From Flammeovirgaceae bacterium (GTDB lineage: Bacteria; Bacteroidota; Bacteroidia; Cytophagales; Cyclobacteriaceae): 46,118 bases of DNA. Location: contig JAJTGQ010000056.1 in the NCBI GenBank assembly GCA_021299455.1, positions 1 through 46,118 of the forward strand. Reading direction: 5' to 3'. Position numbers and translations under genes: made by a program. A model generated the notes under the pieces. The model did no database searches. It saw only the letters and a program-made list of their open reading frames with translations, and was not told where the DNA came from. Of this stretch, positions 7,391 through 15,864 are shown piece by piece. The stretch's first letter is position 1, and every line of letters begins with the position of its first letter.

Positions 7391-7460
7391 GTGCAAATTA
7401 AGTAATGCGAATGAAGCATTAGCTCGTTTATTGAAAAACTGAAAGTTAATTGTAACTGAT
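7391..7460 (+). pseudogene. relic of the 3' end of a four-helix-bundle gene
   Basis: Positions 7427-7456 align with 7843-7873, the last codons, stop and first following bases of the intact four-helix-bundle gene. By eye 27 of 31 columns are identical with one single-base gap, and both are followed by a copy of the right-end repeat. The stretch therefore appears to be an internally deleted copy of the same cassette lying next to the intact one. No open frame survives. Confidence 0.55.
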
Positions 7461-7461
7461 T

Positions 7462-7500
7462 ACAGCCTGCGGCTTGAAGCAAGAAGCCTGTGGCCATTAA
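7462..7500. repeat. GC-rich word repeat, inverted relative to 7343-7390
   Basis: CAGCCTGCGGCTTGAAGC followed by AAGAAGCCTGTGGCC is the reverse complement, with few changes, of the words at 7355-7379. It resembles the right-end repeat at 7881-7910. It closes the relic unit and lies 12 nt before the intact four-helix-bundle gene. Confidence 0.65.
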
Positions 7501-7512
7501 GCGAAGGTTGAA

Positions 7513-7872
7513 ATGAAAGACTTTAAAAAGCTTTTGATTTGGCAATTGGGAATGGAGATAGTTGATAGCGTATATGGTATAGTGCCAATGCTTCCGCAGG
7601 AGGAGAGATACGGATTACGCTCTCAGATTACCCGGAGCGCTGTATCAATACCTAGTAACATTGCCGAAGGGAGTGCAAAGCGTAGCACGAAGGAGAAATT
7701 AAAGTTTGTGGAGATTAGTCTGGGGTCTGCCTTTGAATTGGAGACCCAAATGTTGGCAGTTGGAAGAAGAAAATGGATAGAACAAAAATTGATTGATGAG
7801 GTCATAGATAATGTGAGAAAGGAGCAGAGTATGATTTCAAAGTTCATTGAAAAACTTGAGAGTGAATTGTAA
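7513..7872 (+). CDS. four-helix-bundle protein (IVS-protein/Avd-like family)
   Basis: This 119-aa protein is mostly helical and shows the family marks: KDFKKLLIWQLGMEIV at the start, LPQEERYGLRSQITRSAVSI, SNIAEG and then a KEKLKFVEISLGSAFELETQ block. Relatives are encoded in 23S rRNA intervening sequences and, as Avd, in diversity-generating retroelements; stand-alone members are common in Bacteroidota and of unknown function. It sits between mraZ and rsmH in the dcw cluster, on the same strand, and is bracketed by GC-rich inverted repeats. A relic of the same gene lies immediately upstream. It is homologous to, but well diverged from, the second copy at 15462. Confidence 0.9.
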   Translation: MKDFKKLLIWQLGMEIVDSVYGIVPMLPQEERYGLRSQITRSAVSIPSNIAEGSAKRSTKEKLKFVEISLGSAFELETQMLAVGRRKWIEQKLIDEVIDNVRKEQSMISKFIEKLESEL

Positions 7873-7912
7873 CAGTCGCGGCCTGCAGCATGTGGCTTGC
7901 AGCCTGTGGCAC
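7873..7912. repeat. GC-rich word repeat, right end of the first four-helix cassette
   Basis: GCCTGCAGCATGTGGCTTGC and AGCCTGTGGC at 7881-7910 form the reverse complement of the left-end words at 7355-7379. The repeat begins at the stop codon of the four-helix gene and ends about 15 nt before the rsmH start, leaving almost no original spacer. Confidence 0.65.
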
Positions 7913-7926
7913 AAAAGGAAGAAGTA

Positions 7927-8829
7927 ATGATGTACCACAGACCGGTAATGTTAGCAGAGTGCATTGAAGCTTTGCAAATAAAGCCAGACGGAACATACGT
8001 AGATGTAACTTTTGGTGGAGGTGGGCACAGTTTAAAGATACTAGAGCAGTTAACGGAAGGCAGGTTGATTGCTTTTGATCAGGATGAAGATGCCAAGAGG
8101 CAGGCGGATAATATTCAGAGTCGTTCTTTTACATTTTGTCAGGCGAACTTCAGGTACATGAAGCAGTATTTGAAGTTGAATGGAGTAACTAAAGTCAATG
8201 GCATTCTTGCCGATTTAGGAATTTCATCACACCAAATTGATTCGGCCGAGCGAGGTTTCTCTACCCGATTTGATGGCCCCTTGGATATGCGGATGGATAA
8301 AAAAGGATCGGTGAGTGCTGCTAAAATATTGAATGAGTACTCAGAGGCAGAGTTGCATAAGATGTTGGGCATTTATGGTGAGGTAAAAAATGCAAAGACC
8401 TTGGCAGGTTTGATTGTCAAGCAAAGAGCTATAAAAAAGTTTGATCGCATAAATGATCTGATCGGCTTATTGAAAACAGTTGCTCCACGAGGAAAGGAGT
8501 TTAAGTATTTCGCCCAGGTGTTTCAGGCGTTGCGCATCGTAGTGAATGAAGAGATGCAGGCGCTTGAATATTTTTTGCACCAATGTGGCGAGGTGATGGA
8601 AAAGGGTGGAAGGCTGGTGGTAATGAGTTATCACTCGCTGGAAGACAGGTTGGTGAAGAACTACATCAACAGTGGTAAGATGTATGGTGAAGTGGAGAAA
8701 GATTTTTACGGAAATAAAGTAAGGCCTTTTGAGGCGATCAATCGAAAACCGATTGAAGCATCCGAAGAAGAAGTAAATGAGAATAACAGAGCAAGGAGTG
8801 CGAAGTTGAGGGTAGCAGAAAGAATATAG
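7927..8829 (+). CDS. rsmH: 16S rRNA (cytosine(1402)-N(4))-methyltransferase
   Basis: This 300-aa enzyme uses SAM to methylate N4 of C1402 in 16S rRNA. Visible marks are the start MMYHRPVMLAECIEAL, SAM motif I DVTFGGGGHS, ANFRYM, ADLGISSHQID, the DMRMD block and VVMSYHSLEDRLVKN. The frame continues upstream into the GC-rich repeat as far as a TTG at 7897, but the ATG pair at 7927/7930 fits the family start. It is the second conserved dcw gene; a hairpin-forming repeat follows it. Confidence 0.96.
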   Translation: MMYHRPVMLAECIEALQIKPDGTYVDVTFGGGGHSLKILEQLTEGRLIAFDQDEDAKRQADNIQSRSFTFCQANFRYMKQYLKLNGVTKVNGILADLGISSHQIDSAERGFSTRFDGPLDMRMDKKGSVSAAKILNEYSEAELHKMLGIYGEVKNAKTLAGLIVKQRAIKKFDRINDLIGLLKTVAPRGKEFKYFAQVFQALRIVVNEEMQALEYFLHQCGEVMEKGGRLVVMSYHSLEDRLVKNYINSGKMYGEVEKDFYGNKVRPFEAINRKPIEASEEEVNENNRARSAKLRVAERI

Positions 8830-8885
8830 TTGTTGGTTAGTAGTTGTTCGTTAGTCACGAACAACGAATAACGAACAACCAACAA
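8830..8885. repeat. word-like inverted repeat between rsmH and ftsL
   Basis: The whole spacer is a quasi-palindrome of the words GTTGTTGG, GTTGTTCG and their complements. The outer arms TTGTTGGTT (8830) and AACCAACAA (8877) are complementary. Internally, TTGTTCG and CGAACAA pair around a 7-nt loop. It starts one base after the rsmH stop and ends 10 nt before the ftsL start. In the RNA it would form a long hairpin; no T-tract follows, so it need not terminate. Confidence 0.7.
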
Positions 8886-8895
8886 TGAAAAAAGA

Positions 8896-9300
8896 ATGGA
8901 AAACAAATTCAGAATAGAGCCACCACAAAAAGCAAACGAACCACGCGTGAAGCCTGCTGCCAAGGCAAGCGGAAATGGCAAAAGTGTTTTTTCGGGGCTA
9001 GAGAAGCGGCTGAAGTTAGAGAGCTATTTTGAAGATGGATTTCCGGTGCAATACCTGCCCAAAATATTGTTTGTCGTGTTGTTGAGTTTGATCTACATCA
9101 GCAACACGCACTATGCTGAAAAAACGACCCGTCAAATAGATCGCGCCCAAACGGAAGTTCAAGATCTGCGAGCCGATTATACCACGCTCAAATCGGACGT
9201 CATGTTTGCAAGTAAACAAAGTGAAGTAGCAAGACGAGTAAAGCCATTAGGGTTAAAGGAAAGTCTTAACCCACCCTTTAAAATAGTAGTGAAAGACTAA
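8896..9300 (+). CDS. ftsL: FtsL-like cell division protein
   Basis: This 134-aa bitopic membrane protein has a charged cytoplasmic part of about 50 residues, one membrane helix near residues 54-72 (LPKILFVVLLSLIYIS) and a periplasmic coiled coil with a heptad-like pattern (TRQIDRAQTEVQDLRADYTT). It matches the Bacteroidota FtsL-like group and sits in the standard position between rsmH and ftsI. In the divisome FtsL bridges FtsQ/FtsB and the FtsW-FtsI synthase. The start is the ATG at 8896; the ATG at 8885 leads to a stop within 11 codons. The stop codon overlaps the ftsI ATG by one base. Confidence 0.85.
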   Translation: MENKFRIEPPQKANEPRVKPAAKASGNGKSVFSGLEKRLKLESYFEDGFPVQYLPKILFVVLLSLIYISNTHYAEKTTRQIDRAQTEVQDLRADYTTLKSDVMFASKQSEVARRVKPLGLKESLNPPFKIVVKD

Positions 9301-11390
9301 TGAACATAAAGCAATCCATATTAGTAAGAGTAAGAGTCGCATTTTTATGCGTTCTCATTTTTGCTATTTGTGTGGGCGCTAAAATAGGGCATATTCAAAT
9401 TGTGGAGGGAGAGAAGTGGGCCAAGATGAGTGAAGAAATCAACTTTGACTATAAAAAGGTAAAGGCCACTCGTGGCAATATTTATTCGGACAACGGAAGT
9501 TTACTGGCTACTAGTCTTCCCTTCTATAAAGTAGCTATTGATCCTACCTTGGCCAAAGAAGAAATTTTTAAACAAGGAGTTGATTCACTTTCCTGGTTTT
9601 TGTCCAGGTACTACAAAGATCGATCGGCAAAGGAGTACAAAGAAATGCTCAAGGATGCACGCGCAACAGGTAAACAATATGTTACCATCAATCGCAAGCA
9701 GATCAATTACCAAACAAAGAAGGAAATGATGAGTTGGCCCATCTTTAGAGATGGTCGCTACAAAGGTGGAGTGATCTTTGAAAAAATGGATGTGCGCTAT
9801 CGGCCCTTCTCGAATTTGAGTCGAAGGACTGTTGGATTTGTGAATGAAGATGGCAAAGGAGCTGGGTTAGAATATAGTTTTGATGAGGCATTGGGTGGAC
9901 AAGATGGAGAGGCTTTGTTTCAAAAAATTGCAGGCGGTACATGGAAACCCGTATTTGATGCCAACAATATCAAAGCCATTGATGGTATGGATATTCAAAC
10001 AACCATTGATATCAATCTTCAGGATGTAGCCGAGACTTCACTTCACCACGCGATGCAAGCACACAATGCAGATGAAGGTACGGTTGTAGTGATGGAGGTG
10101 AAAACGGGACACATCAAGGCCATATCAAATTTAACGGCCGATGGGCGAGGTGGTTTTCAGGAAGAATTTAATCACGCAGTAGGCGGCTCCATTGAGCCGG
10201 GTTCTACTTTTAAGTTAGTGACGATGATGGCTTTGTTGGAAGAAACAAACATTGAACTGACTGACACGATCAACACGGGTAATGGTGAGTACAAGTTTTA
10301 CAACCGGCTCGTGCGCGACCATGACGAAGGTGGATATGGAAAAATTACCATTAAGCGCGCGTTTGAACTCTCTTCAAATATTGCCATGGCCAAGTTAATG
10401 GATAAACATTTTGGCACGAAGCCTTCAAAGTTTTTAGAATATGTCGACAAATTGAAACTATCTACTCCACTTGGATTGCAGATCACGGGAGAATCGTATC
10501 CCAAAATTACTCGACCTAAGGACAAAAACTGGAGTGGCATAACACTGCCCTGGATGGCCTACGGGTATGGGTTTGAAATTTCTCCACTGCACACCTTGAC
10601 TTTGTATAATGCGGTAGCCAACGATGGAAAAATGATTAAACCGGTGTTTGTCACTTCAGTTAGTGAGGCAGATCGGATCAAACAAGAATACGAAACGGAA
10701 AAGATCGATTCAAAAATATGTTCTTCTAAAACACTGAAGCAATTGCAGCTTCTGTTGGAGGGTGTGGTGGATAATGGCACAGCAAAAAACTTAAAAAATA
10801 GCTACTACCGCATTGCGGGAAAAACCGGTACCGCTCAAATATTAAAAGACGGCCGATATGAGAAAAGATATGTTACTTCATTTGTTGGTTTCTTTCCTGC
10901 CCACGCGCCAAAATACTCAGCCATCGTATTAGTAAAAAACCCACGTGGCATCTATCAATATGGTAATAGTGTGGCAGGCCCTGTTTTTAAAGATATCGCT
11001 GATAATATTTACGCGAGAGATATAAATCTTCACACGGCTATGGAGAAAGCAAAAATGCCAGAGCCGGGTGTGTTTCCCACTATTCGTGCGGGAAAGCAAG
11101 ACGAGTTGACAATGATTGCGAATGAATTGGGTGTTTCTAATCACACAGCCACCGAAGAAGAATGGACCAAGACATCAAAAAATGGAAACGCTATTGTGTG
11201 GAAGAAGAATGCTATTGTTAAAGATCATGTTCCGGATGTGACGGGGATGACATTTAGAGATGCTATTTTCCTGTTGGAGAAAACCGGGCTTAGAGTATCC
11301 TTTGAAGGAAAAGGCAGAGTATCGGGTCAGTCTATATCACCGGGAACAAAAATAAGCAAGGGCGCTAGAATTTACCTGAGACTAAGTTAA
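9300..11390 (+). CDS. ftsI: division-specific penicillin-binding protein (PBP3/FtsI type) with PASTA domain
   Basis: This 696-aa transpeptidase has an N-terminal membrane helix (about 9-28) and a pedestal domain with the GNIYSDNGSLLA block. Its transpeptidase domain carries intact catalytic motifs: SxxK at S302-K305 (GSTFK), SSN at 358-360 and KTG at 508-510. A single C-terminal PASTA domain (about 640-696) follows. It crosslinks septal peptidoglycan together with FtsW. It overlaps ftsL by one base and murE by one base, so the genes are probably translationally coupled. The PASTA tail is common in Bacteroidota FtsI and absent from the E. coli protein. Confidence 0.95.
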   Translation: MNIKQSILVRVRVAFLCVLIFAICVGAKIGHIQIVEGEKWAKMSEEINFDYKKVKATRGNIYSDNGSLLATSLPFYKVAIDPTLAKEEIFKQGVDSLSWFLSRYYKDRSAKEYKEMLKDARATGKQYVTINRKQINYQTKKEMMSWPIFRDGRYKGGVIFEKMDVRYRPFSNLSRRTVGFVNEDGKGAGLEYSFDEALGGQDGEALFQKIAGGTWKPVFDANNIKAIDGMDIQTTIDINLQDVAETSLHHAMQAHNADEGTVVVMEVKTGHIKAISNLTADGRGGFQEEFNHAVGGSIEPGSTFKLVTMMALLEETNIELTDTINTGNGEYKFYNRLVRDHDEGGYGKITIKRAFELSSNIAMAKLMDKHFGTKPSKFLEYVDKLKLSTPLGLQITGESYPKITRPKDKNWSGITLPWMAYGYGFEISPLHTLTLYNAVANDGKMIKPVFVTSVSEADRIKQEYETEKIDSKICSSKTLKQLQLLLEGVVDNGTAKNLKNSYYRIAGKTGTAQILKDGRYEKRYVTSFVGFFPAHAPKYSAIVLVKNPRGIYQYGNSVAGPVFKDIADNIYARDINLHTAMEKAKMPEPGVFPTIRAGKQDELTMIANELGVSNHTATEEEWTKTSKNGNAIVWKKNAIVKDHVPDVTGMTFRDAIFLLEKTGLRVSFEGKGRVSGQSISPGTKISKGARIYLRLS

Positions 11391-12853
11391 TGGCTATTCT
11401 AAAAGACATATTGTACAAAGTGCCGATCACCTCTGCTTCAGGAAGCACGGATGTGGATATCAATGCGATCTGTTTTGATTCAAGAAAGGTCAAAGAAGGT
11501 TCGTTATTTATAGCGATCAAGGGTACACAATCAGATGGGCACGGTTTTATTGACAAGGCCATTTCATTGGGTGCTGTCGCCATTGTCGCGGAAAAACTTC
11601 CGGAGGTAATTTCTGATAAAGCCACTTACATTACAGTGAAAGATAGCGCTCAAGCGTTGGGAATTATTGCATCCAATTTTTATGGGAACCCTTCGGGAAA
11701 ATTGAAATTAGTAGGAGTGACAGGAACCAATGGGAAGACGACTGTTGCCACGTTGCTTTATAAGTTATTTTCTTCATTAGGATATCGCTGCGGAATGTTG
11801 TCCACAGTTGTGAATAAGATTGTGGACAAAGATTTTGTTTCTACGCATACAACTCCAGACCCCATTCAGATAAACGAGCTTCTGGTAAGTATGCTTGAAG
11901 CGGGTTGTACACATTGTTTTATGGAAGTTAGTTCTCACGCAGTTGCACAAGGTCGTATTGCGGGGCTTCATTTTATAGGCGCACTCTTTACCAACATTAC
12001 ACATGATCACCTGGATTACCACCGTACGTTCGAGAGTTACATCCGAGCTAAAAAAGGATTTTTTGATGGTTTGTCATCTGATGCTTTTGCGCTAGTCAAT
12101 ATCGATGACAAGCGCGGCATGGTGATGCTTCAAAATACCAAAGCGCAAAAGAAAACTTTTGCGTTGAAGAAAATGGCAGACTACAAAGCCAAAATCATTA
12201 CCAATTCGATTGAAGGACTGGAGTTAGAGATTGGCGAACGGAATGTTTGGTTTAAGTTAATTGGTGACTTTAACGCGTACAATCTTCTTACGGTGTACGG
12301 TGCTGCGTGCTTGATGGGTGAAGACTCAGATACAGTCCTTCTCAAACTTTCCGCATTGACTACGGCTCCCGGAAGATTTGAATTGATATTACCTGGTTCT
12401 AAGTTCACAGCTATCGTTGACTACGCACATACCCCAGATGCGTTAAAGAATGTGTTGGAAACAATAGAACATTTTAGAACCGGTCAAGAGCAAGTAATCG
12501 CTGTAATCGGGTGTGGTGGCGATCGCGATAAAACGAAGAGACCGCTCATGGCTGCCGTGGCATGTAAGTATTCCAACAAAATAATCTTCACTTCTGACAA
12601 CCCAAGGAGCGAAGATCCCTTAGAAATTATTAAGGAGATGCAAACGGGTGTAGGGCCAACTGATGCCAAGAAAACACTAGTGATGGTAGATCGCGAGGAA
12701 GCGATCAAGACGGCCTGCATGCTGGCAAAGGAGAAGGACATTATTATCGTGGCTGGTAAAGGCCATGAAAATTATCAGGAAATAAAAGGGGTCAAGCATC
12801 CATTTGATGATAAAGAGGTATTAACACGAATGTTAAAAATGTTTGCGAATTAA
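11390..12853 (+). CDS. murE: UDP-MurNAc-L-Ala-D-Glu:meso-diaminopimelate ligase
   Basis: This 487-aa Mur ligase adds the third amino acid of the peptide stem using ATP. The P-loop [10 protein letters not shown] lies near residue 110. The substrate-selecting motif DNPR is at 403-406 (SDNPRSEDP) and indicates meso-diaminopimelate rather than lysine. The middle-domain block THDHLDYH is also present. It overlaps ftsI and mraY by one base each in a tightly packed block. Length and domain order (N-terminal UDP-binding, central ATPase, C-terminal Rossmann) are normal. Confidence 0.96.
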   Translation: MAILKDILYKVPITSASGSTDVDINAICFDSRKVKEGSLFIAIKGTQSDGHGFIDKAISLGAVAIVAEKLPEVISDKATYITVKDSAQALGIIASNFYGNPSGKLKLVGVTGTNGKTTVATLLYKLFSSLGYRCGMLSTVVNKIVDKDFVSTHTTPDPIQINELLVSMLEAGCTHCFMEVSSHAVAQGRIAGLHFIGALFTNITHDHLDYHRTFESYIRAKKGFFDGLSSDAFALVNIDDKRGMVMLQNTKAQKKTFALKKMADYKAKIITNSIEGLELEIGERNVWFKLIGDFNAYNLLTVYGAACLMGEDSDTVLLKLSALTTAPGRFELILPGSKFTAIVDYAHTPDALKNVLETIEHFRTGQEQVIAVIGCGGDRDKTKRPLMAAVACKYSNKIIFTSDNPRSEDPLEIIKEMQTGVGPTDAKKTLVMVDREEAIKTACMLAKEKDIIIVAGKGHENYQEIKGVKHPFDDKEVLTRMLKMFAN

Positions 12854-14076
12854 TGCTGTACTATTTATTTGAATATATCAGACAAAACTTTGACGTTCCC
12901 GGAGCGGGATTGTTCCAATACATTTCCTTTCGTGCTGGGGTGGCCGCTGTTCTTTCCTTGTTAATTACGATCACATTCGGAAAAAAATTGATCAACTTCT
13001 TGCGCAAAAAGCAAGTGGGCGAAGATATTCGTGACTTAGGATTGGAAGGTCAATTGCAGAAGAAGGGTACACCTACGATGGGCGGTATTATTATCATCGC
13101 TGCGATCTTGATTCCAACGTTGCTGATGGCAAAGCTCGACAACGTGTATATCATTTTGTTGGTAGCTACCACCATTTGGCTCGGGCTAATCGGATTCTTA
13201 GATGACTACATAAAAGTATTTAAAAAGAATAAAGAAGGATTGGCTGGTCGATTTAAAATTGTCGGTCAGGTTTCCATTGGTTTGATTGTTGGGCTTACAC
13301 TCTTTTTCAATGACAATGTCGTTATCCGTGAGAAGTCCGCTCCATCAGTCGCTAGCGTTGAAATTGCTGCAATTCCCGCTGACGTAAAATCAGAGTATGA
13401 TGTGAAATCCACCAAGACAACGGTACCCTTTTTGAAAGATAATGAATTTGACTATAGCAGTTTGATATCCTGGTGGAATGCTGATTACACATGGATCGTC
13501 TATACGCTTTTTGTAATATTTATCATCACGGCAGTTTCAAATGGAGCAAATATAACAGATGGTATTGATGGACTCGCGGCTGGAACTTCTGCGATTATCG
13601 GACTCACACTTGCGATATTCGCTTACCTGTCAGGTCGTGTTGACTTTAGTACATACTTGAACATTATGTACATCCCTAATTTGGGAGAGCTCGTAATTTT
13701 CTGTACTGCTTTTGTGGGCGCGTGCCTTGGTTTTTTATGGTACAACTCCTTCCCTGCACAAGTGTTCATGGGGGATACGGGAAGTTTATCGATGGGAGGA
13801 ATCATTGCCGTATTGGCTTTAGCTGTAAGAAAGGAATTGATGATCCCGCTTTTGTGTGGAATCTTCTTGGTGGAGTTGGTTTCGGTAATGATCCAGGTGA
13901 CCTACTTTAAATACACCAAAAAGAAATATGGAGAAGGAAGGAGAATTTTACTGATGTCTCCGCTCCACCATCATTATCAGAAAAAGCAAATTCATGAATC
14001 TAAGATTGTAACGCGATTTTGGATTGTGGGAATACTATTGGCTATTGTTAGTCTGGCAACGTTAAAGTTAAGATGA
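12853..14076 (+). CDS. mraY: phospho-MurNAc-pentapeptide transferase
   Basis: This 407-aa polytopic membrane enzyme transfers phospho-MurNAc-pentapeptide to undecaprenyl phosphate, making lipid I. Visible marks are [23 protein letters not shown] with the catalytic aspartates, TDGIDGLA, the GDTGS block and [10 protein letters not shown] near the C-terminus. It is about 45 residues longer than the E. coli enzyme because of a hydrophilic insert at about 155-200, ahead of the NGANITDG helix; such inserts occur in Bacteroidota. It overlaps murE by one base and murD by four (ATGA). Confidence 0.96.
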   Translation: MLYYLFEYIRQNFDVPGAGLFQYISFRAGVAAVLSLLITITFGKKLINFLRKKQVGEDIRDLGLEGQLQKKGTPTMGGIIIIAAILIPTLLMAKLDNVYIILLVATTIWLGLIGFLDDYIKVFKKNKEGLAGRFKIVGQVSIGLIVGLTLFFNDNVVIREKSAPSVASVEIAAIPADVKSEYDVKSTKTTVPFLKDNEFDYSSLISWWNADYTWIVYTLFVIFIITAVSNGANITDGIDGLAAGTSAIIGLTLAIFAYLSGRVDFSTYLNIMYIPNLGELVIFCTAFVGACLGFLWYNSFPAQVFMGDTGSLSMGGIIAVLALAVRKELMIPLLCGIFLVELVSVMIQVTYFKYTKKKYGEGRRILLMSPLHHHYQKKQIHESKIVTRFWIVGILLAIVSLATLKLR

Positions 14077-15458
14077 GCAAAAGAGTAGTCATATTAGGAT
14101 CAGGCGAAAGCGGAACAGGCGCAGCTGTTTTAGCGAAAGCGAAGGGCTATGAGGTTTTTGTTTCGGACCAAGGTGTAATCAAAGATCAATTCAAAAAGGA
14201 ATTAATTGCGAGCTCTATTGAGTATGAGGACGGGCAGCACACGATCGAAAAGATACTTACCGCATCACTAATAATAAAAAGCCCGGGGATTCCCGATAAA
14301 GCAGAGGTTATTAAAAAGGTGAAAGCTGCAGGGATTGAAATTATTGATGAGATTGAATTTGCATTTCGCTATTTGAAGGGAAAAGTAATTGCTATTACTG
14401 GCACGAATGGAAAGACTACAACCACCTTATTAACGTATCACCTATTGAAGTCGGCTGGAGTCAACGTTGCGTTGGCAGGTAATGTGGGAGAGAGTCTTGC
14501 TCGGAAAGTAGCAACGGCTCATTATGATTGGTACGTGATTGAGATTAGTAGTTTTCAACTGGACGGAACGAAAACATTTCGACCAGATATTGGAATTCTG
14601 TTGAATATTACTCCTGATCATTTAGATCGCTATGAGTACCAAATGCAGAATTATATCAATTCAAAGTTTCGGTTAGTTCAATCGATGAGCTCTTCTGGAT
14701 CTTTTATTTATTACTCAGACGATGCAGTAATAGAAAATGAGATGGTAAATAAATCAATTTCACCTGCTAAAGTGAGGGTGTCATTAAAATCAAATCCGAG
14801 TGTACCGGTTTATTTTAATGGAAATGAAATGAGATTTTCTTTGAATGGCAAATTTTTCTCATTTACACAGGCACAAACCACGTTGAAGGGGCCGCATAAT
14901 TTGATCAATACGATGTCTGCCGTTTCTGCCGCTGTGTTAGCTGGGGTTTCGATAGAGAATATTGGAATGGCTTTAAAGACATTTGTTAATGCGCCACATC
15001 GACTCGAATCAGTTGCAACGATCAATGGTGTTGAGTTTGTGAATGATTCCAAAGCTACCAATGTTGATTCAGTGGTTTATGGACTAGGAAGTTACAAGGG
15101 GCCTCTCGTTTGGATTGCCGGAGGCATTGACAAGGGAAATGATTACACGTTAATTGAGGATCAGGTAAAAGAAAAAGTGCGTGTGTTGATTTGTTTGGGT
15201 AAGGACAACGAGAAACTAAAAAAGGCTTTTAGTGGCAAAGTGAAAGAAATTTACGAAACGCAAAGCGTAAAGGAATTGGCACAACTAGCACTACGCGTTT
15301 CAGAAAAAGGAGACGTTGTTTTGTTATCACCGGCTTGTGCAAGTTTTGACCTTTTTAAGAATTATGAAGATCGTGGCGCACAATTTAGAAATGCGGTTTT
15401 GCAATTGAAGGATGAAGTGGAGAATAATAGAAGTCAGAAGTTAGAAGTCGGAATGTAG
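14073..15458 (+). CDS. murD: UDP-N-acetylmuramoyl-L-alanine:D-glutamate ligase
   Basis: This 461-aa Mur ligase adds D-glutamate to UDP-MurNAc-L-Ala. Family marks are the N-terminal [11 protein letters not shown]-loop [11 protein letters not shown] near residue 110, TPDHLDR and the C-terminal [19 protein letters not shown]. The normal domain ends at about residue 448 ([12 protein letters not shown]). The last ten or so residues ([10 protein letters not shown]) are encoded by an AGAAGTCAGAAGTTAGAA repeat that also contains the next gene's start, so the C-terminal tail seems to have been rewritten by a repeat insertion. It overlaps mraY by four bases. Confidence 0.95.
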   Translation: MSKRVVILGSGESGTGAAVLAKAKGYEVFVSDQGVIKDQFKKELIASSIEYEDGQHTIEKILTASLIIKSPGIPDKAEVIKKVKAAGIEIIDEIEFAFRYLKGKVIAITGTNGKTTTTLLTYHLLKSAGVNVALAGNVGESLARKVATAHYDWYVIEISSFQLDGTKTFRPDIGILLNITPDHLDRYEYQMQNYINSKFRLVQSMSSSGSFIYYSDDAVIENEMVNKSISPAKVRVSLKSNPSVPVYFNGNEMRFSLNGKFFSFTQAQTTLKGPHNLINTMSAVSAAVLAGVSIENIGMALKTFVNAPHRLESVATINGVEFVNDSKATNVDSVVYGLGSYKGPLVWIAGGIDKGNDYTLIEDQVKEKVRVLICLGKDNEKLKKAFSGKVKEIYETQSVKELAQLALRVSEKGDVVLLSPACASFDLFKNYEDRGAQFRNAVLQLKDEVENNRSQKLEVGM

Positions 15459-15470
15459 AATATGGAGAAT
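15429..15470. repeat. AGAAGTCAGA word repeat, left end of the second four-helix cassette
   Basis: Quasi-tandem words (AGAAGTCAGAAGTTAGAAGT, then GGAATGTAGAATATGGAGAA) span the murD stop and the start of the four-helix-bundle gene. Reverse-complement words follow that gene at 15825-15857. Further members of the family lie at 17153, 20496, 20603, 23698 and 23753. Confidence 0.75.
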
Positions 15471-15824
15471 AAGAAACCAGCTCAATCATTCAGAGATTTA
15501 GTGGTGTGGCAAAGGGCACATCAACTAGTGCTAGGCATCTACAAAATGACGAATTCTTTTCCTAAAGAGGAGCTATACGGTTCTACTTCTCAGGTGAAGA
15601 GATCATCTGTTTCCGTGGCGGCCAATATTGCCGAAGGATTCAAGAAAAAGGGAAAAAAAGATAAACTCAGATTCTTTAACATAGCACAAGGGTCATTATC
15701 AGAGACAGAGTATTATTTGATTTTAGCAAAGGATTTAGAGTACTATGAAACGACAGCGTTGACGGAGCGGGCCAGCGAAGTGGGTAGGCTTCTAGAGTCT
15801 TATATTAAAGCAATTCAAAAATGA
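15462..15824 (+). CDS. four-helix-bundle protein (IVS-protein/Avd-like family)
   Basis: This 120-aa helical protein has the family pattern: SFRDLVVWQRAHQLVLGIYK, FPKEELYGSTSQVKRSSVSV, ANIAEG, a KKDKLRFFNIAQGSLSETEYYL block and a C-terminal helix. Function is unknown; relatives include 23S rRNA intervening-sequence proteins and Avd. It lies 3 nt after murD and 40 nt before ftsW, where no such gene belongs in the canonical dcw order. Inverted AGAAGTCAGA/TCTGACTTCT word repeats touch both ends. The ATG itself is inside the left repeat. The second copy, at 7513, has a different repeat type, which suggests independent insertions. Confidence 0.9.
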   Translation: MENKKPAQSFRDLVVWQRAHQLVLGIYKMTNSFPKEELYGSTSQVKRSSVSVAANIAEGFKKKGKKDKLRFFNIAQGSLSETEYYLILAKDLEYYETTALTERASEVGRLLESYIKAIQK

Positions 15825-15857
15825 TTCTGACTTCTAAATTCTATATTCTAAATTCTT
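15825..15857. repeat. TTCTGACTTCT word repeat, right end of the second four-helix cassette
   Basis: TTCTGACTTCTAAATTC and TATATTCTAAATTC begin at the base after the four-helix stop codon and end 7 nt before the ftsW start. The words are the reverse complement of those in the left repeat at 15429-15470, so the gene sits inside an inverted pair. Confidence 0.75.
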
Positions 15858-15864
15858 TTTACTT

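Noticed and set aside
7513-7872. Four-helix-bundle protein as part of a 23S rRNA intervening sequence.
   Set aside because: No rRNA gene is present; the gene lies between mraZ and rsmH.
7513-15824. The Avd-like genes as part of a diversity-generating retroelement.
   Set aside because: No reverse transcriptase, template repeat or variable repeat pair is visible in the window.
15429-15857. The word repeats could be taken for a CRISPR array or simple microsatellites.
   Set aside because: There are no equal-length spacers or regular repeat units. The copies are inverted pairs at gene boundaries, and the words vary within a copy.
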